From Deltaproteobacteria bacterium (GTDB lineage Bacteria; Desulfobacterota; Syntrophobacteria; BM002), in the NCBI GenBank assembly GCA_020350905.1, contig CP070843.1, positions 212,935 through 222,282 of the forward strand: 9,348 bases of DNA. Direction: 5' to 3'. The position numbers and the translations under genes are program-made. The notes below the pieces were generated by a model. That model was given only the letters and a program-made list of their open reading frames with translations, made no database searches and was not told where the DNA came from. This document shows positions 1 to 5,547 of the stretch, in pieces. The stretch's first letter is position 1; each line of letters opens with the position of its first letter.

Positions 1-71
1 CCTCCCCACTGTAAGGCATAAGCAGCACAGCTTCCCACTCGGCCGCCGCCACCAATGATCGCCACCTTCAT
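1..71 (-). CDS. Lactate/malate-type NAD-dependent dehydrogenase, N-terminal fragment
   Basis: Only the first 23 complete codons lie in the window, from ATG 71 to the left edge: MKVAIIGGGGRVGSCAAYAL and a few more residues. The beta strand followed by G-G-G-G-R-V-G and an AYAL helix is the Rossmann NAD-binding start of the L-lactate/malate dehydrogenase family (typically VGAGxVG..xAYAL). The gene begins 37 bases after the GrpU-like gene on the same strand; a purine-rich AAGAGAAGAG (90-81) may serve as a weak ribosome site. In a diol compartment operon an NADH-recycling dehydrogenase would be expected nearby, usually the iron alcohol dehydrogenase PduQ, so this may take that job or may be unrelated to the compartment. 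Other Rossmann enzymes cannot be fully excluded from so short a piece. Confidence 0.6.
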   Translation of the reverse strand, partial: MKVAIIGGGGRVGSCAAYALQWG

Positions 72-108
72 CTATATCTCTTCTCTTTCTTGCTGAAAAT
101 TAAAAATA

Positions 109-414
109 TTATGGTAATTTCTGGGGAGAGCGCTCCTGAATCTTGTTCAATGCAGTCCGCACCCCTGCCTGCTGGCCGAAAACAGCGAGCATCTGGATGT
201 GCTGGGGGCAATTGCCCATGACCAGCGCCGTCACAACGTTACTCGCCTTTTCGGCGACATCCGCTGCCCAGTACAAATCAATCAGTCTAGCCTGGACGAG
301 ACCGACCGCTCCCCAGCGAGCGCTACCAATACGTTCCCGCTCTGAGGGGCGGATGTTATTCAGAAGCATCTGCAAAAAAGATTCGGTGGGCGAGCGAATG
401 AGTTCAAGTCTCAT
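109..414 (-). CDS. Small divergent BMC-domain protein with G-x-C-P-Q motif, GrpU-like
   Basis: This 101-residue protein starts at ATG 414, with GGAG (425-422) at 7 bases, and overlaps the upstream stop as ATGA. Residues 33-90 fit a single BMC domain: RWGAVGLVQARLIDLYWAAD, KASNVVTALVMG, then MLAVFGQQAGVRTAL, compare GAIGIM..., ALKAADV and GSVGAVEEAL in EutS. The first 32 residues recall the N-terminal extension of EutS/PduU proteins, which are circularly permuted BMC-H proteins. At the position of the pore loop it has GNCPQ (67-71). The GxCPQ motif was reported in GrpU, a divergent shell protein of glycyl-radical propanediol compartments whose pore cysteines bind an Fe-S cluster. Cys69 is the only cysteine, so a cluster would need cysteines from several subunits at the pore, as proposed for GrpU. 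Overall similarity to any shell protein is low, so family assignment is probable, not certain. Confidence 0.65.
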   Translation of the reverse strand: MRLELIRSPTESFLQMLLNNIRPSERERIGSARWGAVGLVQARLIDLYWAADVAEKASNVVTALVMGNCPQHIQMLAVFGQQAGVRTALNKIQERSPQKLP

Positions 415-827
415 TTTTTTGCTCCACTTGCTAACCTCTCCAGGGCAGCCTCGGCACACTGGATGTCCTCCTCCACACTGCCTCCGCTGACCCCGATGCC
501 ACCGATGATCTCATTATTTAGCTTGAGTGGAAAACCGCCACCAAAGATAACAACGCGTCCTCCGTCAGCGTTGTGGATGCCGAACAGGGGCTGCCCAGGC
601 TGGGCTACCTTCGCCAGCTCATGCGTGGGAATCTTGACAGCTACGGCTGTATAGGCCTTGTTGATGGCGATGTCAATGCTCACCAAAAGTGCCTGGCCCA
701 TGCGTTGCAGAGCCACCAAGTTTCCGCCGGCATCCACCACTGCAATCACCATGGGAACGCCTATCTCGGTAGCCTTTTTTTTGGCCGCCACTATCAATTC
801 TAACGCCAGATCTAGGTTGCTATTCAT
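411..827 (-). CDS. Short GlcG/HbpS (DUF336)-family protein
   Basis: This 138-residue single-domain protein belongs to the same family as the C-terminal half of PduO. It aligns without gaps to residues 23-133 of the protein at 2372-2959, with roughly half of the positions identical by eye, including KAYTA, THEL, AQPG, FGGG and GGSVEED. It lacks that protein's C-terminal extension. Family members bind haem or cobalamin or have unknown ligands; here a role in cobalamin handling is inferred from the neighbouring dehydratase and adenosyltransferase. Start ATG 827 has GGAGG (838-834) at 6 bases, 21 bases after the pduP stop. The 3' end reads GCA AAA AAA TGA, and its stop overlaps the start of the next gene as ATGA; a -1 slip on that A run would read straight into the next gene. 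Confidence 0.9.
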   Translation of the reverse strand: MNSNLDLALELIVAAKKKATEIGVPMVIAVVDAGGNLVALQRMGQALLVSIDIAINKAYTAVAVKIPTHELAKVAQPGQPLFGIHNADGGRVVIFGGGFPLKLNNEIIGGIGVSGGSVEEDIQCAEAALERLASGAKK

Positions 828-848
828 AAATCTCCTCCGCCAGAAACA

Positions 849-2246
849 CTAGATGATCCGAAAAGACTCCACCAACGTACAGCGTCTCTGCCGGGTGAAG
901 GTTCGGGCAGACGTCAGTCCCTCACCCGTGGGCCCAGCAATGGTGAAGGCTGTATGACCTTCCCCGCCCAGACCAATCCCGGCGTAGGAAGGTCCATTTT
1001 TTACAAATATGGTCGTCTGGACCGCCCGGGCAAATGCGGTCATGTGCTCCACGTTGGTTGAATGCATGAGGGCCGTGTGCCTGTATCCTTGCTCCACCTC
1101 TACCGCGAGTCGGATCCCCTCCTTTACGTCCTTGACGCGGACGATAGGCATTATGGGCATCATTTGCTCCAGCCAGACTAAAGGATGATCTTTGTGAGCC
1201 TTAAAGATGCCTAACCGGTACTCCTCTCCCAGCTCGATACCTATCTCCCGCAAAATCACCTGCACGTTTTTACCGATATAAGAGGGGTTAATTTTTCCCT
1301 CCGGGGTCACCACCAGGGCTGTCACCTTCTCGGCGTCCTCCGGATTGATCAGGTAGGCCTTACCAGTTTCTTGCATGAACTTGATGAGGGAGTTGGCGAC
1401 TTCGTCCACAACGATGACTTCTTTCTCGCTGGTGCAGAAGATATTGTTGTTGATGCTCGCTCCATCAACTATGCAGTGGGCCGCCTTGCGGATCTGGGCT
1501 GTCTCATCAACTAGCACCGGTGGATTACCAGCCCCGGCCCCGATGGCTTTTTTGCCCGAACGAAGAACCACATCGACCACCTGCCTCCCCCCTGTGGCCA
1601 CCAGCATGTTGATTCTAGAGTGTTCAATAATCTGCTTGGCAGTGTCCAGAGTCGGTTCTCGCACAGCCCCTATCAAACCAGAAGGTCCCCCTGCATCCAC
1701 GATAGCCTCATGTAGGAGCCGGATCATCCGAGTGCTGGTTTTCCGGGCGTTGGGATGCGGATTGAAGACCACAGCGTTGCCTGACGCTACCATGCTGATG
1801 CTGTTGTTGATGATGGTACCCGTAGGATTGGTGATCGGAGTGAGAGCACCAATGACACCCACTGGGGCATACTCCAGCAGCATCAGCCCGTGGTCGCCGC
1901 TGAGGGCCGCAGGCTGAATATCCTCAGTGCCCGGAGTCTTCGTGGCGCAGAGGATATTTTCATTGATCTTGTCCTCATAACGGCCCAACCCGGTCTCTCG
2001 CACCGCCAACGCAGAGAGTTCCTCGTTATTGTCCAGCGAGGCCTGCCGGATGGCAGCAATCATTTTCGCGCGACTATCCAGCGACATGGCAATTAATCTC
2101 TTTTGCGCTTTTACGGCATGTTCAACTGCCTCTTCCACCGAATGGTGGAGCCCAGACGAATTTTCCGACCTTAAGCCTTTTTCTTCAGTAAGCTCCTCTA
2201 GAACTCTTCTGACCAACTCAGCGATGATTTTCTGATTCACCGCCAT
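849..2246 (-). CDS. pduP: CoA-acylating propionaldehyde dehydrogenase
   Basis: This 465-residue enzyme oxidises propionaldehyde with NAD and CoA to propionyl-CoA inside the compartment. Residues 4-20 (NQKIIAELVRRVLEELT) form the amphipathic N-terminal encapsulation helix typical of PduP, separated by a polar linker from the catalytic part. The acylating-aldehyde-dehydrogenase hallmarks are present: YAPVGVIGALTPITNPTGTIINN (split 126-148), VATGG (216-220), GAGAGNPPVLVDETA (236-250) and the catalytic Cys271 in DGASINNNIFCTSEKEV. The C-terminal half keeps EQMMPIMPIVRV (360-371) and GLGGEGHTAFTIAGPTGEGLTSARTF, also as in PduP. The start at ATG 2246 puts the targeting helix at the extreme N-terminus. 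The gene is flanked by two GlcG/HbpS paralogues. EutE is the nearest alternative, but the dehydratase context favours PduP. Confidence 0.95.
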   Translation of the reverse strand: MAVNQKIIAELVRRVLEELTEEKGLRSENSSGLHHSVEEAVEHAVKAQKRLIAMSLDSRAKMIAAIRQASLDNNEELSALAVRETGLGRYEDKINENILCATKTPGTEDIQPAALSGDHGLMLLEYAPVGVIGALTPITNPTGTIINNSISMVASGNAVVFNPHPNARKTSTRMIRLLHEAIVDAGGPSGLIGAVREPTLDTAKQIIEHSRINMLVATGGRQVVDVVLRSGKKAIGAGAGNPPVLVDETAQIRKAAHCIVDGASINNNIFCTSEKEVIVVDEVANSLIKFMQETGKAYLINPEDAEKVTALVVTPEGKINPSYIGKNVQVILREIGIELGEEYRLGIFKAHKDHPLVWLEQMMPIMPIVRVKDVKEGIRLAVEVEQGYRHTALMHSTNVEHMTAFARAVQTTIFVKNGPSYAGIGLGGEGHTAFTIAGPTGEGLTSARTFTRQRRCTLVESFRII

Positions 2247-2371
2247 TCTTATTCCTCCTTGGACCGTCTGCATCCAATTTCTTCAGACCAGGTTCCCTGG
2301 CTGATTCAACACTTTCCTGTCAACACTAGCTCTTATTATTGTACGGTGTCGCTCCGGCTCGCGAAGATGGC
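2247..2371 (-). other. 125-base leader between the GlcG/HbpS gene and pduP
   Basis: This is the longest non-coding stretch in the window. On the minus strand it holds two copies of AGTGTTGA 14 bases apart (2327-2320 and 2313-2306), a small hairpin CCAGG-GAA-CCTGG (2300-2288), and a possible GTCTG/CAGAC stem (2288-2284 with 2270-2266, 13-base loop). A TTGACA (2323-2318) is present but has no -10 box 17 bases downstream, and TACAAT (2343-2338) has only CTTCGC as its -35. No convincing promoter or U-tailed terminator is seen. It may carry an internal promoter or structured leader for pduP, but the evidence is weak. Confidence 0.3.
2254..2260 (-). promoter_or_regulatory. Strong ribosome binding site deciding the pduP start
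   Basis: AAGGAGG on the minus strand lies 7 bases before ATG 2246. The in-frame ATG at 2273 has no comparable site and would place the ribosome site inside the coding region, so 2246 is taken as the start. Confidence 0.85.
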
Positions 2372-2959
2372 TCATCGGCGGTCATCTCTACAGATCAGCA
2401 TGATTGCACCGCTGAGAATGTAAAAATCACCATGAGAAAGCGTTATTTCCATTTCCTTCACTACTTCTTCAAGTGTTCCCTGTAGTCTCGATAGCCAATC
2501 CTCTGTTTTTGATTTGCCCGGCAGAAACTTCCCGATCCATTCAGACAAGGATTCCATTCGCGCTAATGCCTCGACCACGGGCTCTGCCACCCTCATATCC
2601 TCCTCAACAGTGCCCCCGCTGATGCCAATGCCGCCGACTACCTTCCCCTGTAAACGCAATGGAGATCCACCTCCGAAAAGCACGATCTTTCCAGGATAAG
2701 TATGTTGTATACCGTAGAGTACTTCGCCAGGTTGAGCCAGTTTTCCCAGTTCATGGGTGGTCATACGCAAAGCGGCAGCGGTATAGGCCTTGCCTATAGC
2801 AATCTCTGTGCTCGCTGGTAAGCTGCCATCCATGCGGCCGAAGTACAACAAACCGCCCTCGGCGTCCGCCACGGCAGTGGCCATGGGTACGCCCATACAA
2901 AGGGCCTCACCTTCGGCGATTGAACCCAAGATACGTGCCAGTGAGTAGGAGATCTTCAT
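2372..2959 (-). CDS. GlcG/HbpS (DUF336)-family protein, PduO C-terminal-domain-like, with extra C-terminal region
   Basis: Residues 1-136 are the GlcG/HbpS domain: GVPMATAVADAEGG (23-36), GKAYTAAALRMTTHELGKLAQPGEVLYGI (split 56-84), LFGGGSPLRL (94-103) and GGIGISGGTVEED (109-121). In Salmonella PduO this domain is fused behind the adenosyltransferase, and relatives such as HbpS bind haem or cobalamin; no ligand residue is assigned here. The gene overlaps the adenosyltransferase stop as ATGA and has AGGAG (2971-2967) at 7 bases, so it is a separated version of the same pair. Residues 137-195 have no counterpart in the second copy at 411-827: a Trp-containing amphipathic stretch (SEWIGKFLPG, EDWLSRLQGTLEEVVKEMEI) and a hydrophobic end, FYILSGAIMLICRDDRR. 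The function of this extension is not recognised. After it comes a 125-base gap before pduP. Confidence 0.9.
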   Translation of the reverse strand: MKISYSLARILGSIAEGEALCMGVPMATAVADAEGGLLYFGRMDGSLPASTEIAIGKAYTAAALRMTTHELGKLAQPGEVLYGIQHTYPGKIVLFGGGSPLRLQGKVVGGIGISGGTVEEDMRVAEPVVEALARMESLSEWIGKFLPGKSKTEDWLSRLQGTLEEVVKEMEITLSHGDFYILSGAIMLICRDDRR

Positions 2960-3534
2960 TGGTTCTCTCCTCGCTCAACAACACTGGTGAGCAGGTCGCG
3001 GACAACTTTAGTAACAGCGGCCCTGACCTCCAGCCCCCAAGCTATTACGAAGAGTAGGTCGCTGACCCGATTGTAATAAATGAGCAGATCATCGTAGAGG
3101 CCTGACTCTTGTCGGTTCAGCATGACGATCAGACGCTCACAACGTCGGCAAACAGCCCGAGCTACATGAAGCACGGCACTATCCGTGGATCTCCCAGGCA
3201 CCACAAAACTGCCGGGCAGGCCATAGAGTTCGGTGAATTCGTCGATCCACTTTTCCAGCCTGACGATATCTTCTTTGCCGATACGGTTCTCCAGTCTAGC
3301 CAGACCATTGGGGGTCGAAGCCAACTCGGAGCTCGCCACAAAGATGTCTTTCTGGAGGGCGAGGATGACGGATCGCACTGGTTCCTGCCGCGCCAGGGCC
3401 CGGGCCACTCCCAGGTGACTTTGGAGTTCGTCCAGGGTTCCATAGGTCTTGAGCCGCAAGTCGTCCTTGTCAACCCTCTCACCGCTCAAAAGCCCACTCT
3501 CCCCTTTATCACCGCGGCCTGTATAGATTTTCAT
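2956..3534 (-). CDS. pduO: PduO-type ATP:cob(I)alamin adenosyltransferase
   Basis: This enzyme transfers the adenosyl group of ATP to cob(I)alamin to make the cofactor of the diol dehydratase. From Met 3534 the protein is 192 residues. Visible motifs are the N-terminal ATP site IYTGRGDKGESGLLSGERV, the helix DLRLKTYGTLDELQSHLG, the active-site segment FVVPGRSTDSAVLHVARAVCRRCER, and YYNRVSDLLFVIAW. Where relatives usually have PGG this copy has PGR. After the DLLF motif the C-terminus departs from the usual short ending and forms a helix (AAVTKVVRDLLTSVVERG). Start choice is uncertain: GTG 3549 and ATG 3546 are also in frame and none has a strong ribosome site; 3534 is chosen because relatives begin just before the IYT motif. 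Its TGA overlaps the ATG of the next GlcG/HbpS gene, the two halves of a split PduO. Confidence 0.93.
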   Translation of the reverse strand: MKIYTGRGDKGESGLLSGERVDKDDLRLKTYGTLDELQSHLGVARALARQEPVRSVILALQKDIFVASSELASTPNGLARLENRIGKEDIVRLEKWIDEFTELYGLPGSFVVPGRSTDSAVLHVARAVCRRCERLIVMLNRQESGLYDDLLIYYNRVSDLLFVIAWGLEVRAAVTKVVRDLLTSVVERGENQ

Positions 3535-3590
3535 CAACACGCTCATCACTCAGGTGCCAGTCGTGCTAATCCGATAGATTAACAATGCGG

Positions 3591-3869
3591 TCAACTACCC
3601 TCCTCAATGTCTATATGGTCAATGATGCCAACGATTGTGGCGTCCACCGGACACTGATCATTATCCACAGCTTGGCGGGCTCCGCTGCCGCGCACCACAA
3701 GGACCCGTTCACCCACACCGGCACCCACCGCGTCCACGGCCACGATGGGTTCACCCATGGATTTTTCCTTTTGGGGCTCCAATGGTTGAACGATCTGTAT
3801 TTTGCTACCGACCAGCCGTTCATGCTTGCGGGTGGCCACTACCGTCCCCATTACTCGGCCAATCAACAT
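3591..3869 (-). CDS. pduN: Pentameric BMC vertex protein, EutN/CcmL/PduN family
   Basis: This 92-residue protein is the shell vertex component (BMC-P), which forms pentamers that close the corners of the polyhedral shell. The whole family pattern is visible: MLIGRVMGTVVATRKHERLVG (split 1-21), KIQIVQPL, PIVAVDAVGAGVGERVLVVRGSGAR (41-65), and PVDATIVGIIDHIDI (74-88). Length is typical. Start ATG 3869 has a strong AGGAGG (3882-3877) at 7 bases. A 22-base gap separates it from the upstream flavoprotein gene, and about 40-60 bases separate its stop from the adenosyltransferase start. It is the only vertex protein in the window, so the shell probably depends on it unless others lie outside. The gene name PduN versus EutN is a matter of context. 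Confidence 0.96.
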   Translation of the reverse strand: MLIGRVMGTVVATRKHERLVGSKIQIVQPLEPQKEKSMGEPIVAVDAVGAGVGERVLVVRGSGARQAVDNDQCPVDATIVGIIDHIDIEEGS

Positions 3870-3891
3870 GACTTTTCCTCCTCGCCGGGAC

Positions 3892-4695
3892 TCAGTGCCA
3901 ATGATCCTCCACCAGAGTGACGCCGTAACGATCGGCTAGCTCACGAGCCAGTGGGGTGATGATGGCTCCGAGAGATATTTGCAAATCTCCCCCACGGTAG
4001 TAGGCTTGAAGAATATCTCCTGCGGATATAACTTTGCCTGACTGCTTGAGCAGTGAGACCGGAGAACTTGGTCTTGCCTGCTTTCGCCTGGAATGGTTCT
4101 CTTTAGTGAGGGCGGAGTTCAACCCGTCCTTGATTTCCCGGACATCGATTAATTTGCAGCCGTAATCGGACGCGATTTGCAGCCGTTCCAGAAGGGCCTG
4201 TTTCAGCGCCGGGCTACCCTGGTGAAAACCCAACGCTTCTCTGCCAGCACCCATTGGATCAACACCGTTTTGCGCCGCTATAACCGTTTTTCCCCCAAAG
4301 AGCCCATGCACAATAAGATTGGCGGCGAGTGTATCGGCAATAAGCATTGTGATCTTGGAGAGCGTGTTGACACTTAGCAAGGGGACCACAACACAGCGCG
4401 CCCTCCTGAGATTAGAAAGCCACTCTGTTGGATCCAGCGAACTCAAGTGGGGGAAACCGGCCAACTCATTTCTGACCACCTGGCCGTAAAGTTCTTCGGC
4501 CGCCGGAGAAAATACCACCTGCACCCGGTAACCATCCAAGATGAGTGAGCCGACCTGTTGGACGGCCTCTTTGAAGCCCACCGTTGCGCCGGTAAAAACC
4601 GCAATCAGGGTTCCCCGGCTGCCATCCGCTCCCAGCCGCACTGCCAACCTGCCAATTACCTCGGAGACAATCCGCTGTATGTCTTGCTCCTTCAT
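3892..4695 (-). CDS. BMC-associated flavoprotein-fold protein with EutQ-start-like C-terminus
   Basis: This 267-residue protein has three parts. Residues 2-20 (KEQDIQRIVSEVIGRLAV) form an amphipathic helix like a microcompartment encapsulation peptide. Residues about 28-185 look like the flavoprotein (HFCD/phosphopantothenoylcysteine decarboxylase-like) fold: TLIAVFTGATVGFKEA, GYRVQVVFSPAAEELYG, then CVVVPLLSVNTLSKI and the helix that follows. A polar, basic linker follows. Residues 221-264 (VISAGDIL..., then LGAIITPLARELADRYGVTLVE) closely resemble, from memory, the first 45 residues of EutQ. Flavoprotein-family genes are known in several BMC loci but the reaction is not settled; flavin binding here is unproven. 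Start ATG 4695 is preferred over ATG 4698 because GGAG (4704-4701) is then 5 rather than 2 bases away. It sits directly after eutJ and 22 bases before the vertex-protein gene. Confidence 0.82.
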   Translation of the reverse strand: MKEQDIQRIVSEVIGRLAVRLGADGSRGTLIAVFTGATVGFKEAVQQVGSLILDGYRVQVVFSPAAEELYGQVVRNELAGFPHLSSLDPTEWLSNLRRARCVVVPLLSVNTLSKITMLIADTLAANLIVHGLFGGKTVIAAQNGVDPMGAGREALGFHQGSPALKQALLERLQIASDYGCKLIDVREIKDGLNSALTKENHSRRKQARPSSPVSLLKQSGKVISAGDILQAYYRGGDLQISLGAIITPLARELADRYGVTLVEDHWH

Positions 4696-4707
4696 CATCG
4701 CTCCAGT

Positions 4708-5547
4708 TTAGCTCTGGTCCTTTAGTCGCTGCGCACAATTCAGAGCGATACCGAGAGGGGTCACCAACAGAGGATGGCGCGGTTTGGCCACCACCAAACC
4801 TGTTTCCTCAGCCATCACCCTTTCGATGCTGGGAAAACTGCTCGTCCCCCCAACCAGATAAAGGGTCTCGACGGAGTGGTCTTGCAGATGCTGACGTACG
4901 ATGGTTGCCATCTTCTGGAATACCGGCTGTACCAGGGGAAACAACTCATTTTGGCGGGAGGGGTCTCTCTTCATGGCCTCCGCCTCGTGATCTTCAATCC
5001 TGTAGTGCCCGGCGAGGACCAGATCCACATGGACACCACCGGTGGGCTCGTCCGCGGTGTAGACTACCTCCCCGTTTTCAATCACTGATATGCCGGTCGT
5101 TCCTCCGCCGATATCCACTACGGCACCCTCTGTGATCTCCAACACAAGCGAAGCTGCAGTAGGTTCATCAATAAGTCCCTCCACCTTCAACTCCACCGCT
5201 TGCAGAACATTGCCGAAGGCCTGGGCGTTGCGACCGACGGTACCGGGTGGATAGGCAGCGGCAGCCGCTTTGATGGGGAAGCCTGCGCCCCGAAGCGTTT
5301 CCACCTGCCGGCGCAGGATGGCGATGGCACCTACATAATCCAATATTAGGCCGTCGCGGATGCTGGACAGGCTGTGAGTAACTACGCCGGCAATGGGTGC
5401 ACCCTGGCCGTCCACTACAGCAGTGACGATGTAGGAGGTGCCAAGATCCACACCGGCATATAAGTCTCCGATGGGACGCCGACTGCCGTTCAGCTTGAGG
5501 GCAGCCTGAAAGTCCGTTATGCGCTGGTTAACCGATTCACTGATCAC
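4708..5547 (-). CDS. eutJ: EutJ-family Hsp70/actin-fold ATPase
   Basis: This 279-residue protein has the length of EutJ, a chaperone-like protein found in ethanolamine and some propanediol microcompartment operons; its biochemical role is not established. The actin/Hsp70 nucleotide-binding motifs are intact: phosphate loop 1 YAGVDLGTSYIV (30-41), IDEPTAASLV (126-135), phosphate loop 2 GAVVDIGGGTTGIS (141-154) and adenosine motif LYLVGGTSSFPSIE (229-242). The Hsp70 substrate-binding domain is absent, as in EutJ. The start is GTG 5547, backed by AGGAG (5560-5556) at 8 bases, and overlaps the stop of the upstream BMC-T gene as GTGA. The next gene begins about a dozen bases downstream. Its presence beside the reactivase means the operon encodes two ATPases of this fold; it may act in assembly or enzyme maintenance, which is inference. 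Confidence 0.93.
   Translation of the reverse strand: MISESVNQRITDFQAALKLNGSRRPIGDLYAGVDLGTSYIVTAVVDGQGAPIAGVVTHSLSSIRDGLILDYVGAIAILRRQVETLRGAGFPIKAAAAAYPPGTVGRNAQAFGNVLQAVELKVEGLIDEPTAASLVLEITEGAVVDIGGGTTGISVIENGEVVYTADEPTGGVHVDLVLAGHYRIEDHEAEAMKRDPSRQNELFPLVQPVFQKMATIVRQHLQDHSVETLYLVGGTSSFPSIERVMAEETGLVVAKPRHPLLVTPLGIALNCAQRLKDQS

Noticed and set aside
72..108. AT-rich gap after the GrpU-like gene as a terminator
   Set aside because: It has a run of Ts but no stem before it, and the next gene begins only 37 bases on.
415..459. Longer start at 459 for the GrpU-like protein
   Set aside because: It would overlap the GlcG/HbpS gene by 49 bases; ATG 414 has GGAG at 7 bases and forms a clean ATGA junction.
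2247..2273. Longer PduP start at ATG 2273 giving nine extra residues
   Set aside because: There is no ribosome site before it, whereas AAGGAGG sits 7 bases before ATG 2246, and the shorter form places the targeting helix at the N-terminus as in PduP.
2288..2300. CCAGG-TTC-CCTGG inverted repeat as a transcription terminator
   Set aside because: The stem is only 5 base pairs with no following T run, and the operon continues in the same direction.
2318..2323. TTGACA as a -35 box for an internal pduP promoter
   Set aside because: The hexamer 17 bases downstream is CCAGGG, so there is no -10 box; the nearby TACAAT has no matching -35 box.
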